DNA of 64,000 nucleotides from Cyanobium sp. CZS25K (GCA_030373325.1 JAUCZB010000002.1:244405-308404); one strand, 5' to 3'; counted from the first letter of the stretch, positions 27,633 to 37,055 are shown. Numbers and translations are program-made. The notes: a model not told the origin generated them from the sequence alone.

Positions 27633-28223
27633 ATGCCTGATCGAAGCCTGGTCGTGAACCGTCGAGCCTTTCTGGGTGGAGCCGCTCTGGCCGCCACCGG
27701 CCTGCTGCTGCGTCCGGCCCGGGCCGAGGCCATGGGTGGCAGCCTGCCGGAGATCGGCAAGCCTGCCCCCGGCTTTGACCTCGACGGTGTGGCCCCGGCA
27801 GCGGATGGCGAGGTGGGGCCGACCCATCTGACCAAGGGGGATTTCCAGGGGCGCTGGCTGGCGCTTTACTTCTACCCCAAGGATTTCACCAGCGGCTGCA
27901 CGCTCGAGGCCCGCGGCTTCCAAAGGGATCTGGCCGCGTTTCACACCCGTCAGGCGCAGGTGGTCGGGGTGAGCGCCGACGACCCCGAGGCCCATCTCTC
28001 CTTCTGCGGCAGCGAGGGTCTGGCCTACCCGCTGCTGTCGGATCCTGGCGGCGCCGTCAGCCGCAGCTATGGCTCCTGGCTGGCCCCCTTCTCGGCGCGC
28101 CATACCTTCCTGATCGACCCGGACGGCGTGCTTCGGGCAAGCTGGCTTGCGGTGCGACCCTCCGGTCACAGCCAGGAGGTGCTCGCGGAGCTGACCCGGC
28201 TGCAAGGGGAGGCCAGCCTGTGA
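27633..28223 (+). CDS. Exported PrxQ/AhpC-type peroxiredoxin with Tat-like signal
   Basis: Thiol peroxidase of 196 residues. The start at 27633 gives a leader with twin arginines, NRRAFLGGAALAATGLLL (about residues 9-26), so Tat export to the periplasm or thylakoid lumen is likely. The peroxidatic cysteine is in FTSGCTLEARGF (about residue 90). In classical PrxQ a resolving cysteine lies five residues later; here that position is arginine. A second cysteine is in SFCGSEGLAYP (about 125), which could serve instead. It is coupled by a GTGA overlap to the metallophosphoesterase gene, whose product also has a Tat-like leader. Confidence 0.9.
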   Translation: MPDRSLVVNRRAFLGGAALAATGLLLRPARAEAMGGSLPEIGKPAPGFDLDGVAPAADGEVGPTHLTKGDFQGRWLALYFYPKDFTSGCTLEARGFQRDLAAFHTRQAQVVGVSADDPEAHLSFCGSEGLAYPLLSDPGGAVSRSYGSWLAPFSARHTFLIDPDGVLRASWLAVRPSGHSQEVLAELTRLQGEASL

Positions 28224-29080
28224 TCGCTCGGCGCCGGTTTCTGGGCCTGATCGCCGCCACTGCCCTGGCCCTGCCGCTGCTGGCCCAGGCCGGCCAAGGC
28301 GGTGGTGCCGCCCCGGAGCGGCTGCACTTTCTGGCCACCGCCGACAGCGGCAGCGGCAATGCCCACCAGATGGCGGTGGGCCAGCGCATGGGCGAAGCCC
28401 ATCGGCGGGAGCCGGTCGATCTGGTGATCATGGCCGGCGACAACATCTACCCATCCGGCAACCTCGCCCTGGTGGAGAGCACCTTCCGCCGGCCCTACCG
28501 CAGCCTGCTGCAGGCCGGGGTGCCCTTCCACGCGGTGCTCGGCAACCACGACATCCGCACCGCCAACGGCGATCCGCAGGTCGCCTATGCCCCCTTCGGC
28601 ATGGAGGGCCGCTGGTACACCCTGCGGCGCGGACCGGTGCAGTTCTTCCTGCTGGACACCAACGGCAACGCCCGTTGGCAGCATCAGCGACCCTGGCTCG
28701 CGAAGGCACTCGCCGCCAGCACGGCCCCCTGGAAGGTGGTGGTGGGGCATCACCCCATCCACTCGGCCGGCCTCTACGGCGATGACCCAGCCGCCATCGC
28801 CCGGCTCGCGCCGCTGTTCCGCCGCTACGGCGTGCAGCTCTACATCAATGGCCATGACCACAACTACGAGCGCACCCGCCCGATCGACGGCACCACCTAC
28901 CTCACCGTGGGCAACGGCGGCGCCCACCTGAGACCGGTGCTGCCGAACAGGAACAGCGCCAGGGCCCTGAGCACCTACGGCTTCGCCGAACTGAGCGCCA
29001 CCCCCGACCGGCTGCGCATCGAGGCCTGGGACAGCCGCGGGCGGCGCATCGATCAGGCCGATCTCCTGCGACCCCACTGA
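28220..29080 (+). CDS. Exported metallophosphoesterase (purple acid phosphatase-like)
   Basis: Predicted calcineurin-fold phosphatase of 286 residues. The N-terminus ARRRFLGLIAATALALPLL is a Tat-like leader. Metal-binding motifs are present: MAGDNIYP (about 71), GNHD (about 110), VVGHHPIHS (about 173) and NGHDHNYER (about 212). The pattern, including YERTRPIDGTTYLTVGNGG, matches purple-acid-phosphatase-like enzymes. The GTG start overlaps the peroxiredoxin stop by 4 nt. No Pho box is evident immediately upstream. Substrate unknown; phosphate scavenging is possible. Confidence 0.92.
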   Translation: MIARRRFLGLIAATALALPLLAQAGQGGGAAPERLHFLATADSGSGNAHQMAVGQRMGEAHRREPVDLVIMAGDNIYPSGNLALVESTFRRPYRSLLQAGVPFHAVLGNHDIRTANGDPQVAYAPFGMEGRWYTLRRGPVQFFLLDTNGNARWQHQRPWLAKALAASTAPWKVVVGHHPIHSAGLYGDDPAAIARLAPLFRRYGVQLYINGHDHNYERTRPIDGTTYLTVGNGGAHLRPVLPNRNSARALSTYGFAELSATPDRLRIEAWDSRGRRIDQADLLRPH

Positions 29081-29102
29081 GGATCCTGGCGGGGTACCGC
29101 TC

Positions 29103-30134
29103 TCAGGCCCCCAGGGCTTCCAGCACCCGGCGATGCACCTGGCTGTCCTGTTGCAGGGCAGCGATGCCCTGCGGATTCGGTGGCGTGTCGAGCACGGCGG
29201 CCCAGCTGGCCTGGAGGGTCCCTGGAGGTGGGGCCTCGAGGGCCTGGCAGGGACAACCCATGCTGGCCGCCGCCGCGCTCACCTTGGGGTCATAGCTGAG
29301 GGCGGCGCAGGGGCTGCCCGCCAGTGCCGCCAGGATCAGCCCATGCAACCGCATGGCCAGCACCAGACCCGCCTGACGGAAGGCGGCCATGGCCTCCTCC
29401 GGCGTTGACGCCGTCAGCTCCCGGCTGCGGCCAGCGAGTGCCGGGCCGACGAGACCCTCGTCGATGAGACGCGCCAGCAGCCCCCGGTCCTGGTCCTGAT
29501 GGAAGGGCAGCCAGAGCACCTCCCGGTCGGCCGCCAGCGCCAGTCCTTCGAGGGCCTGCAGATAGGGCGTCCAGGTGGGGCCGTTCAGCTGATGCACCGG
29601 CCGGAAGCAGAGCACGATCGGTCCCCCCCTGCCGCTCCAGATCTGGGCCGGCAGGGCCCAGACCGGATCACTGCCCAGAGCGGCCTCCACCCCCCAGGCC
29701 CTCGCCTGGGCTGCGGAGGCTTGATCCCGCCAGCTGATCGCCGTGGCCAGGGGCAGCAAACCCCGCACCAGGGCCCGGCTGCGCCGGCGGCGCAGGGGGC
29801 CCAGGCCCTGGCCCCAGAGGATGACGGGCTTGCCCCGGGTGCGGGCCGCCAGCATCAGGGCGCCGTAATAGAGAAGGCTGAGGAAGCTGGTGGCGTCCTG
29901 GAGCAGGCTGCCGCCGCCGAGCACAAGGGCGTCGCAGCGGCCAAGGGCGGCCAGCACCCCCCCCAGGCGGCGGCGGTCGGTGGTCTCCACCCCGAAGCGT
30001 TCCCGCACCAGCGCCTGGTCGTGGGCCGTGACCAGGGGAAGGCAGCCAGCGGGTAGCTGCTCCAGCAGCACCTCGAGCAGGGCATCGTCGCCGAGGTTGT
30101 GCTCGCCGTAGTACCCGCAGATCAGAGCACGCAT
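29103..30134 (-). CDS. csaB: Polysaccharide pyruvyl transferase family protein (CsaB-like)
   Basis: Transfers a pyruvyl group from phosphoenolpyruvate onto a sugar of a cell-wall or extracellular polysaccharide; in other bacteria CsaB products anchor S-layer proteins. The 343-residue protein starts LICGYYGEHNLGDDALLEVLL, the family's N-terminal signature, and has ALVLGGGSLLQD (about 70), VILWGQGLGPLR (about 104) and AMRLHGLILAALAGSPC (about 258). No membrane helix or leader is apparent. It is flanked by convergent and divergent genes, so no operon partner identifies the acceptor. Confidence 0.9.
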   Translation of the reverse strand: MRALICGYYGEHNLGDDALLEVLLEQLPAGCLPLVTAHDQALVRERFGVETTDRRRLGGVLAALGRCDALVLGGGSLLQDATSFLSLLYYGALMLAARTRGKPVILWGQGLGPLRRRRSRALVRGLLPLATAISWRDQASAAQARAWGVEAALGSDPVWALPAQIWSGRGGPIVLCFRPVHQLNGPTWTPYLQALEGLALAADREVLWLPFHQDQDRGLLARLIDEGLVGPALAGRSRELTASTPEEAMAAFRQAGLVLAMRLHGLILAALAGSPCAALSYDPKVSAAAASMGCPCQALEAPPPGTLQASWAAVLDTPPNPQGIAALQQDSQVHRRVLEALGA

Positions 30135-30189
30135 CCGACGCAGCGGTGGTTCCGGCTCCGTACATTACGGATCGCACCAGGTCCTGCCC

Positions 30190-30507
30190 ATGCACGCGCT
30201 GTCGCTGCCCACCTGGTGGATCCACATCACCTCGGTGCTCGAGTGGATGCTGGCGATCCTGGCCGTGCAGGCCTACGGCCGGCGGCGGCGGGAAGGGGGC
30301 TGGCGCTGGTTGGCCCTGGCCATGCTGCCGGCGCTGGTGAGCGCCATGGCCGCCTGCACCTGGCATCTGTTCGACAACAGCGAGACCCTCAAGGGGCTGG
30401 TGGTGCTGCAGGCGGGTCTCACGGCCCTGGGCAACGGGGCCCTGGCCCTGGCGGCCTGGAACCTGTTCCGCCAGCAGCGGAACGCTGCCGGGGAGAAGCC
30501 CCTGTGA
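30190..30507 (+). CDS. DUF2499 membrane protein
   Basis: A 105-residue membrane protein with about three helices: LEWMLAILAVQAYG (17-30), WLALAMLPALVSAMAACTWHLF (40-61) and LVVLQAGLTALGNGALALAAWNLF (70-93). The sequence SLPTWWIHITSVLEW and CTWHLFDNSE match DUF2499, found in cyanobacteria and chloroplast-containing eukaryotes, function unknown. It overlaps the DUF3593 gene by GTGA, and psaK lies ~450 bp further on, so a thylakoid location is plausible but inferred. Confidence 0.9.
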   Translation: MHALSLPTWWIHITSVLEWMLAILAVQAYGRRRREGGWRWLALAMLPALVSAMAACTWHLFDNSETLKGLVVLQAGLTALGNGALALAAWNLFRQQRNAAGEKPL

Positions 30508-30905
30508 ACCTTCCCCTGGCTGATGCATTTCAGCGCCTCGGTGCCCTGGACCCGGCGCCGTTGTTCGTGCTGTCCCTCCTGCCCTACCTGGCCTTTCTCT
30601 GGTGGGCCCGCCAGGTGCAGGCCTTTCCGCGGCTGGCCCTGCAGGGATTCCGGCTGACCCTGCTGTTCGTGGCGGTGACGATCGTCGCCGCCGTCGTCGC
30701 CGAGCGGACCTACGGACAGCAACTGGCGGACGTGGATCCCCTGCACGGGGGGGCCGAAGCCTTTCTGACCCTCAGCAACCTGGTGGTGCTGCTGGGATTC
30801 CGGACGGGGCCGGCGCAGACGCTGCTTCCGGGATCAGCCGCCGGTAACAGCGAGCGCCCGACGGGTTCGGAGCCGCCCGCCGCCGCGCAGGTGAACAAGT
30901 CTTAA
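30504..30905 (+). CDS. DUF3593 membrane protein
   Basis: A 133-residue protein starting at a GTG that overlaps the DUF2499 stop. It has about three hydrophobic segments: LFVLSLLPYLAFLWW (about 21-35), LTLLFVAVTIVAAVVA (about 50-66) and LTLSNLVVLLGFRTG (about 92). The LDPAPLFVLSLLPYLAFLWWA and YGQQLADVDPLHGGAEAFLTLSN stretches are those of the DUF3593 family, also shared by cyanobacteria and plants. The last 30 residues are low-complexity and unconserved. Tight coupling with DUF2499 suggests a two-subunit membrane unit. Confidence 0.88.
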   Translation: MNLPLADAFQRLGALDPAPLFVLSLLPYLAFLWWARQVQAFPRLALQGFRLTLLFVAVTIVAAVVAERTYGQQLADVDPLHGGAEAFLTLSNLVVLLGFRTGPAQTLLPGSAAGNSERPTGSEPPAAAQVNKS

Positions 30906-30960
30906 GGGGGCGGGGCGCAGCTCGCCCTGACCCGGAAGATGGGGCGTCGCCACGTGCATC

Positions 30961-31218
30961 ATGATCGCTCCTTTTCTGGCCATGGCTCCCGCTTCGATCA
31001 GCTGGTCTCCCAAAGTGGCCCTGGTCATGATCGTCTGCAACGTCATCGCCATCGCCATCGGCAAGGCCACCATCCAGCAGCAGAACGTCGGCCTGCAGCT
31101 GCCCAACAACTCCTTCTTCGGCGGCTTCAGCCACGGCGCCATGCTCGGCACCACCAGCCTGGGCCACATCCTCGGCATGGGCGCGATCCTGGGACTGGCC
31201 TCCCGCGGCGTTCTCTGA
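30961..31218 (+). CDS. psaK: Photosystem I subunit PsaK
   Basis: Peripheral two-helix subunit of photosystem I on the antenna side, in the thylakoid membrane. The 85-residue protein has helix 1 at about 17-35 (PKVALVMIVCNVIAIAIGK) and helix 2 at about 60-80, with the recognisable GLQLPNNSFFGGFSHGAMLGTTSLGH between them. The short N-terminal segment before helix 1 may be processed, as in other PsaK proteins. Its 3' end is 4 bp from the convergent FAD oxidoreductase gene. Confidence 0.96.
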   Translation: MIAPFLAMAPASISWSPKVALVMIVCNVIAIAIGKATIQQQNVGLQLPNNSFFGGFSHGAMLGTTSLGHILGMGAILGLASRGVL

Positions 31219-31222
31219 AGCC

Positions 31223-32467
31223 TCAGGAGCGCCAGCCGAGCAGGTAGGGCATCGCCCTGAGCCCATAGCGCTCAAAGCGATAGCCGAACAGCAGGGCCGA
31301 CAGATCCTCGGCCCTGCGCCGTTCAAGCCCCCGCAGCACCTGATCCAGGCGGCCATCGGCCCCTTGCCCGTGCAGGCCAAGCCAGGTGCGCCGTGCCACC
31401 CTGCCGCTGAGTTCCCAGCGCCAGCCGAGGGCACGCCTCAATTGGGGCGCGTAATCAACCAGCGCGCGCTGCGCCGAGGCCTGGCCCCCAGGCGACGTGA
31501 GAGCCCTCTCCAACAGGGGGGCCAGCACCGCGCTGCTGGTGAGGGCGTGGCGGATGCCCTCACCGCCGAGCAGGTTGGCGGTGCTGACCACATCGCCCAA
31601 GCCCACCAGCCGGCCCCGCTGGTGGGCTTCCCGCCGCCGGATGGTGCTCCGCACCAGGCCTCCATGGCGGTCGAGCACGTCGAAGCCGTCCGCCCTCGCT
31701 CCAGCCCCCAGGAGCCGCCGGCCCAGGTCGGTGATCAGGCCACCGAGCGGGGGCTGCCGGCGTTGGGGATCCACCAGCCGGCACACCCCCAGCTTCAGCA
31801 CACCCGGGGCCATCGGAAAGATCCAGCCATAGCCCTGGGGCACCCAGTCACTGCCCAGGCAGAAGCTGAGCCGATCGGCCCAGCGGGCCCAGCAGGAAGG
31901 GGACACCCGCAGCAGCCATTCCAGGCCGGCGGCGCGCACCAGCCCATCCCGCGGACGGCCCGCCGGCGGCGGGTCCCCCAGCAGCGCCCGCGCCTGGCCG
32001 CTGGCATCCACGGTCCAGTCGCTGCTGACCCGCAGCAGGCTGCCATCGGAGCGGCGCAGCAGGGTCACCATCCGCTCCCCCTCCGCTTGGCAGGAACAGG
32101 CCTGGAGCCCCAGGTGCACCCGTCCACCCCAGCGGCGGCACTGGTCGGCCTGCCAGCGGCGCAGGGCGCCGAAATCGAGCACCACGCCGAGGGGCCGCGA
32201 GGCGGCCCAGCAGCGGGTGGCGGCACCGGGCCCGATCAGCTGCCATTCCCGCCAGCGACTGCCCACCACCTCCGCCGGCAGACCGAAGGCGTTGACGGTT
32301 TCCATCGGCAGGGCGGCGCTGCTGAAGGCCGAACGGCCCAGGTCGGCGAGCCGGTCGACCAGCACGACATCCACCCCCTGCTGGGCCAGACGCCGGGCCA
32401 GATCGCCTCCGGCCGGACCGGCCCCCACCACCAGCACCTGGCAGTGGAGGGACGTGTCAGACGGCAA
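31223..32467 (-). CDS. FAD-dependent oxidoreductase, geranylgeranyl-reductase-like
   Basis: Flavoprotein of 414 residues with an N-terminal dinucleotide-binding motif [17 protein letters not shown] (about 11-27) followed by a glycine-rich VDLADLGR region, and a second FAD segment [24 protein letters not shown] (about 285-308). This layout fits the geranylgeranyl reductase / FAD monooxygenase superfamily. It is not chlP, which has a different N-terminus and strong conservation. Its start overlaps the dxs stop by 11 nt, linking it to isoprenoid synthesis by context. The substrate (a prenyl chain, carotenoid or quinone) is inference only. Confidence 0.85.
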   Translation of the reverse strand: MPSDTSLHCQVLVVGAGPAGGDLARRLAQQGVDVVLVDRLADLGRSAFSSAALPMETVNAFGLPAEVVGSRWREWQLIGPGAATRCWAASRPLGVVLDFGALRRWQADQCRRWGGRVHLGLQACSCQAEGERMVTLLRRSDGSLLRVSSDWTVDASGQARALLGDPPPAGRPRDGLVRAAGLEWLLRVSPSCWARWADRLSFCLGSDWVPQGYGWIFPMAPGVLKLGVCRLVDPQRRQPPLGGLITDLGRRLLGAGARADGFDVLDRHGGLVRSTIRRREAHQRGRLVGLGDVVSTANLLGGEGIRHALTSSAVLAPLLERALTSPGGQASAQRALVDYAPQLRRALGWRWELSGRVARRTWLGLHGQGADGRLDQVLRGLERRRAEDLSALLFGYRFERYGLRAMPYLLGWRS

Positions 32468-34376
32468 GGGCGGTGGGAACGGCGGGGTGGAAGACCGGGC
32501 CGAAGCGCTCCAGGATGCGCTCAGCCATCTGGGAGGGGGTGAGACCCAGTTTCTCCTTGCTCTGGTCAGGACTGGCGTGGTCCACCAGAACGTCCGGGAT
32601 GCCGATGCGCAACACCGGAACGGCCAGCTCGTGATCGTTGAGGCTTTCCACCACCGCCGCGCCGAATCCTCCGGGGAGGGCCCCTTCCTCCATCGTCACC
32701 ACGCGGCCGATGCGGCGAGCCAGGGGCAGGATCAGGGCTTCATCGAGGGGCCGCAGGAAGCGGGCGTTGACCACCGCCGCCCTCAGGCCCTTCTCCTGCA
32801 GCAGGCCCGCGGTGGCCATCGCCGGCGCCACCATGGCGCCGTAGGCCACCATCAGCAGGTCGTCGCCATCGGTGAGCAGCTCACCGCGGCCGATCTCCAG
32901 GGGCTGCCAGCCTTCGTCCATCAGCGGCACCCCTTCGCCTTCGCCGCGGGGGATGCGGATGGCGCAGGGACCGTCGTGGGCAATGGCGGTGACCAGCATG
33001 CGCTGCAGCTCGGCCTCATCCTTCGGGGCCATCACCGTGAAATTGGGCACGGCCCGCAGGTAGCTGATGTCGTACTGGCCCTGGTGGGTGGGGCCGTCGG
33101 CGCCGACGATGCCGGCCCGGTCGAGCACGAAGGTGACGGGCAGCTTCTGGATGCCGACGTCGTGGATGAGCTGGTCGTAGGCCCGCTGCAGGAAGGTACT
33201 GTAAATGGCCACCACCGGCCGCAGGCCTTCGCAGGCCATGCCCGCCGCCATGGTGACGGCGTGCTGCTCGGCGATGCCGACGTCGAAGTACTGGTGGGGG
33301 AGGGCCTTCTCGAGCAGATCCAGGCCCGTGCCGGTGGCCATGGCGGCGGTGATGCCCACCACCCGGGAATCCTGCTCACAGATCTTGACCAGGGTCTGGC
33401 CGAACACCTTGCTCCAGCTGGGCGGCTTGGGCTTGCTGGAGGGGTAGGCCTTGCCGGTGGCCAGGTCGAAGGCCGACTGGGCGTGGTAACCGACCTGGTC
33501 GGCCTCGGCATAGGGGTAGCCCTTGCCCTTGGTGGTGGCCACGTGCACCAGCACCGGCCCTTCGCAGCGGTGGGCCGCCTGGAAGGTGCGCACCATCTCG
33601 GGGATGTCGTGGCCGTCGATCGGGCCCACATAAGTGAAGCCCAGCTCCTCGAACACGGCCCCCACCTTGGGCACCGCCAGCCGCTTCATGCTCTCCTTGA
33701 GGGTCTTGAGCTCGGTGGGCAGCTCCCCGTGCAGGAAGGGCAGATGCTTCACCGCCTCCTCGGCGCTGCCGGAGAGGAACTGCACCGGCTTGCTGAGCCG
33801 CATGCGGTTGAGATGGGTGGAGAGGGCCCCCACCGGCGGCGAGATCGACATGTCGTTGTCGTTCAGCACCACCAGCAGCTTGGTGCGCGGCAGGTGCCCC
33901 GCATGGTTGATCGCCTCCAGGGCCATGCCGCCGGTGAGGGCACCGTCGCCGATGACGGCCACACACTTGAAGTCCTCGCCGCGGCGGTCGCGGGCCAGGG
34001 CCATGCCCAGGGCGGCCGAAATGCTGGTGGAGGCGTGACCGGCTCCGAAGTGGTCGAAGCGGCTCTCGCTGCGCTTCAGATAGCCGGCGACCCCGCCCTT
34101 CTGGCGCAGGGTATGGAAATCCTTGTAGCGGCCCGTCACCAGCTTGTGGGGGTAGGCCTGGTGGCCCACATCCCACACCACCCGGTCGTGCTCCAGGTCG
34201 AGGGTCTGGTAGAGGGCCAGGGTGAGTTCGACGACCCCCAGACCCGGACCCAGATGGCCGCCGCTGGTGGCCACCACCTCCAGGTGCTTCTCGCGGATCT
34301 GGCGAGCCATGGCCTCGAGTTCTGCGGTGCTGAGGCCGTGCAGCTGATTCGGATGGCTCAGCTCGCTCAGATGCAT
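32457..34376 (-). CDS. dxs: 1-deoxy-D-xylulose-5-phosphate synthase
   Basis: Thiamine-diphosphate enzyme condensing pyruvate and glyceraldehyde-3-phosphate, the first committed step of the MEP isoprenoid pathway feeding chlorophyll phytol, carotenoids and quinones. The 639-residue protein shows [16 protein letters not shown] (about 42), the ThDP motif [20 protein letters not shown] (about 140-160), the transketolase pyrimidine-binding region with [11 protein letters not shown] (about 362) and the C-terminal transketolase domain. Length is typical. It precedes the FAD oxidoreductase with an 11-nt overlap and diverges from ilvA over 96 bp. Confidence 0.97.
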   Translation of the reverse strand: MHLSELSHPNQLHGLSTAELEAMARQIREKHLEVVATSGGHLGPGLGVVELTLALYQTLDLEHDRVVWDVGHQAYPHKLVTGRYKDFHTLRQKGGVAGYLKRSESRFDHFGAGHASTSISAALGMALARDRRGEDFKCVAVIGDGALTGGMALEAINHAGHLPRTKLLVVLNDNDMSISPPVGALSTHLNRMRLSKPVQFLSGSAEEAVKHLPFLHGELPTELKTLKESMKRLAVPKVGAVFEELGFTYVGPIDGHDIPEMVRTFQAAHRCEGPVLVHVATTKGKGYPYAEADQVGYHAQSAFDLATGKAYPSSKPKPPSWSKVFGQTLVKICEQDSRVVGITAAMATGTGLDLLEKALPHQYFDVGIAEQHAVTMAAGMACEGLRPVVAIYSTFLQRAYDQLIHDVGIQKLPVTFVLDRAGIVGADGPTHQGQYDISYLRAVPNFTVMAPKDEAELQRMLVTAIAHDGPCAIRIPRGEGEGVPLMDEGWQPLEIGRGELLTDGDDLLMVAYGAMVAPAMATAGLLQEKGLRAAVVNARFLRPLDEALILPLARRIGRVVTMEEGALPGGFGAAVVESLNDHELAVPVLRIGIPDVLVDHASPDQSKEKLGLTPSQMAERILERFGPVFHPAVPTALAV

Positions 34377-34472
34377 GCCCTTCCTTGCTTCCAGGCGGCC
34401 AATCTACGGGGTTCGCCCCGGCGCAGGGCGGCGGTCGGCACCGTTCCGGGGTCGGGTTGCGACACTGGACCG

Positions 34473-36083
34473 ATGAGCATGCCCGCCGCCGACGACGCCT
34501 TTCCCGGTGCGACCGCCTACCTGCAGCGGATCCTGCGGGCACGGGTGTACGACGTGGCGATCGAATCCCCCCTCGATCCGGCTCCCAATCTCTCCCGGCG
34601 GCTCCACAACAAGGTGCTGCTCAAGCGGGAGGATCTCCAGCCCGTCTTCAGCTTCAAGCTGCGCGGGGCTTACAACAAGATGGCCGGCCTGGAGCGGGCG
34701 GAACTCGACCGGGGGGTGATCGCCGCCAGCGCCGGCAACCATGCCCAGGGGGTGGCCCTGGCCGCCCAGCGGCTGGGCTGCACCGCCGTCATCGTGATGC
34801 CGGTCACGACGCCGGAGATGAAGGTGCGCTCCGTGGCGGCCCGGGGGGCCGAGGTGGTGCTCCATGGCGACACCTACGACGAGGCCTGCGAGGAAGCTCA
34901 CCGGCTGCAGCGGCAGCGGGGACTCACCTTCATCCACCCCTTCGACGACCCGGATGTGATCGCCGGCCAGGGCACGATCGGCCTGGAGATCCTGCGCCAG
35001 TGCTCCGATCCCCCCGATGCGATCTATGTGGCGGTGGGTGGTGGCGGGCTGATCGCCGGCATCGGCGCCTATGTCAAGAGCCTCTGGCCCCGGGTGGAGG
35101 TGATCGGCGTCGAGCCGAGCGATGCCGACGCCATGACCCGCTCGTTGGCGGAGGGGAAGCGGGTGCGTCTCGACCAGGTGGGCCTGTTCGCCGATGGGGT
35201 GGCCGTGCGTCAGGTGGGTGTCCACACCTTTGCCCTGGCCCAGCGCTGCGTCGACCGGATGGTCACGGTGGACACCGACGAGATCTGCGCCGCCATCAAG
35301 GACGTCTTCGAGGACACCCGCTCGATCCTGGAACCCGCCGGCGCCCTCTCGGTGGCAGGCATGAAGAAGGATGTGGCCCAGCGTCACCTGCGTGACCGCA
35401 CCCTGGTGGCGGTGGCCTGCGGCGCCAACATGAACTTCGACCGGCTGGCCTTCGTGGCCGAGCGGGCCGAGCTGGGCGAGGAGCGCGAAGCCCTGCTGGC
35501 GGTGGAGATCCCGGAGAGGCCCGGCAGCCTTGCCCGGTTCTGCGCCGTCCTCGGCCAGCGCAGCCTCACCGAGTTCAGCTACCGCCTCGCCGATCCCCAG
35601 CTGGCCCACATCTTCGTGGGGGTGCAGATCAGCGGGCCCCAGGACACCCGGCAGCTGATGGACGCCCTGGAGTCCCAGGGGTTTCCCTGCCTCGACCTCA
35701 GCGGCGACGAACTGGCCAAGCTCCACCTGTGCCACATGGTGGGGGGACGGCTGCCGGCCAGTGCGGGGGCGGCCCTCGACCAGGGCGAGGAGCGGCTCTA
35801 CCGCTTCGTGTTCCCGGAGCGGCCAGGAGCCCTGATGGCCTTCGTGAACGCCCTGCATCCCAACTGGAACATCAGCATTTTCCACTACCGCAACCACGGC
35901 GCCGACGTCGGGCGCATCGTGGTCGGGGTGCAGGTGCCCCCGGCGGAGCTGGAGGCCTGGCAGGCCTTCCTCGCCGATCTCCCCTACCAGCACTGGGAGG
36001 AAACCAGCAACCCGGCCTATCGGCTGTTTCTGGGCGAGGTGGGAAGCACCCTGCCCAGCCTGAACGGACTGGTGGGGGTCTGA
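34473..36083 (+). CDS. ilvA: Threonine ammonia-lyase, biosynthetic
   Basis: PLP enzyme converting threonine to 2-oxobutanoate, the entry step to isoleucine. The catalytic domain (1-330) has the PLP lysine in FSFKLRGAYNK (about residue 60), ASAGNHAQGVA, and the phosphate-binding AVGGGGLIAG (about 189). Two ACT-like regulatory segments follow: AVEIPERPGSLARF (about 345) and VFPERPGALMAFV (about 445), typical of isoleucine-sensitive long IlvA. The 536-residue length is normal. ATG at 34473 is followed two codons later by an alternative ATG. scpB starts 41 bp downstream. Confidence 0.97.
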   Translation: MSMPAADDAFPGATAYLQRILRARVYDVAIESPLDPAPNLSRRLHNKVLLKREDLQPVFSFKLRGAYNKMAGLERAELDRGVIAASAGNHAQGVALAAQRLGCTAVIVMPVTTPEMKVRSVAARGAEVVLHGDTYDEACEEAHRLQRQRGLTFIHPFDDPDVIAGQGTIGLEILRQCSDPPDAIYVAVGGGGLIAGIGAYVKSLWPRVEVIGVEPSDADAMTRSLAEGKRVRLDQVGLFADGVAVRQVGVHTFALAQRCVDRMVTVDTDEICAAIKDVFEDTRSILEPAGALSVAGMKKDVAQRHLRDRTLVAVACGANMNFDRLAFVAERAELGEEREALLAVEIPERPGSLARFCAVLGQRSLTEFSYRLADPQLAHIFVGVQISGPQDTRQLMDALESQGFPCLDLSGDELAKLHLCHMVGGRLPASAGAALDQGEERLYRFVFPERPGALMAFVNALHPNWNISIFHYRNHGADVGRIVVGVQVPPAELEAWQAFLADLPYQHWEETSNPAYRLFLGEVGSTLPSLNGLVGV

Positions 36084-36124
36084 GGCCTGCGATACGTTGC
36101 CGCCACGCCGTGCCGGACGTTCCC

Positions 36125-36724
36125 ATGCCCGGACCCGAACCCTCCGCCGTAGCCGCCGCTGCCGCTGCCGCTGCCCTTCCAGGGCTTTCCCTGCCGGCCC
36201 GGCTGGAGGCGATCCTCTATCTCAAGGGGCGGCCGCTCGAGCTGGCGGAACTGGCCGCGATCGCCGGCATCGAGCGGGACGAGGCCGAACTGGCCCTGAT
36301 CACCCTGATGGCCGATTACGCCCACAGGGACACCGCCCTGGAAATCCACCAGGAAGGCCAGCAGTACGCCCTGCAGCTGCGTGCGGGCCTGGGGGATCTG
36401 GTGCAGAACCTGCTGCCGGTGGATCTCTCGGTCGCCGCCCTGCGGACCCTGGCCACGATCGCCCTGAAGAAACGCCTGCTGCAGTCGGACCTGGTGGAAC
36501 TGCGCGGCTCGGGGGCCTACGAGCACATCAAGGAACTCCTGGCCCAGAACTTCATCGAGCGCCGTCGCCAGAGCGACGGACGCTCCTACTGGCTCAGCCT
36601 GAGCGAGAAGTTCCACCGCACCTTCTCCCTGAAGGCGGAGGATCTGGCCGCCCTGGGCTCACGCCTGGCGGCCGCCGAGACCACCGGGCCCCCAGCAACG
36701 CCCGACGAGGAACCGGGTCCATAG
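36125..36724 (+). CDS. scpB: Segregation and condensation protein B
   Basis: ScpB dimers bind the kleisin ScpA in the SMC condensin that compacts and segregates the chromosome. The 199-residue protein has two winged-helix units: RLEAILYLKGRPLELAELAAI (about 20-42) and LRTLATIALKKRLLQSDLVELRG with YEHIKELLAQNFIERRR (about 105-150). It opens with a poly-alanine stretch (residues 9-17) that varies between species. The long frame upstream overlaps ilvA and was discarded. scpA and smc are not in the window. Confidence 0.9.
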   Translation: MPGPEPSAVAAAAAAAALPGLSLPARLEAILYLKGRPLELAELAAIAGIERDEAELALITLMADYAHRDTALEIHQEGQQYALQLRAGLGDLVQNLLPVDLSVAALRTLATIALKKRLLQSDLVELRGSGAYEHIKELLAQNFIERRRQSDGRSYWLSLSEKFHRTFSLKAEDLAALGSRLAAAETTGPPATPDEEPGP

Positions 36725-36764
36725 AGTTGTCAGACGCTTGCGGCCCCACCTCCCGACCCTCTCC

Positions 36765-37055
36765 ATGAACATCTTCGTCTTCCTGCTCCAGGTGCTGGCC
36801 CAGACGCTCAGCATCTACCTCCTGGTGCTGCTGGTCCGGGTGCTGCTGAGCTGGTTCCCCAATCTCGACTGGAGCAACCCGGTGCTCTCCAGCGTGAGCG
36901 CCATCACCGACCCCTACCTCAACGCCTTCCGCGGTCTGATTCCGCCCCTGGGGGGTCTGGACCTGTCGGCCCTGGTGGCCTTCATCGCCCTGCAGCTGGC
37001 CCAGAGCCTGCTGGGGGCCTCCATCGCCACCCTCTCCGGCGGTCTGCCTTACTGA
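36765..37055 (+). CDS. ycf19: YggT family membrane protein (Ycf19)
   Basis: A 96-residue two-helix membrane protein of the YggT/Ycf19/YlmG family. Helix 1 is IFVFLLQVLAQTLSIYLLVLLVRVLLSWF (about 3-31) and helix 2 is LSALVAFIALQLAQSLLGA (about 71-89), with the signature SWFPN and NAFRGLIPPLGGLDLS between them. Plastid and cyanobacterial homologues influence thylakoid protein integration and nucleoid distribution. The ATG at 36765 gives the conserved MNIFVFLL start. The 3' end overlaps the convergent exported-protein gene by 7 nt. Confidence 0.93.
   Translation: MNIFVFLLQVLAQTLSIYLLVLLVRVLLSWFPNLDWSNPVLSSVSAITDPYLNAFRGLIPPLGGLDLSALVAFIALQLAQSLLGASIATLSGGLPY

Noticed and set aside
32217..34472. 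Very long forward frame (over 750 codons) before ilvA
   Set aside because: Antisense to the FAD oxidoreductase and dxs, both clear by motif. Only the part from 34473 is the real ilvA.
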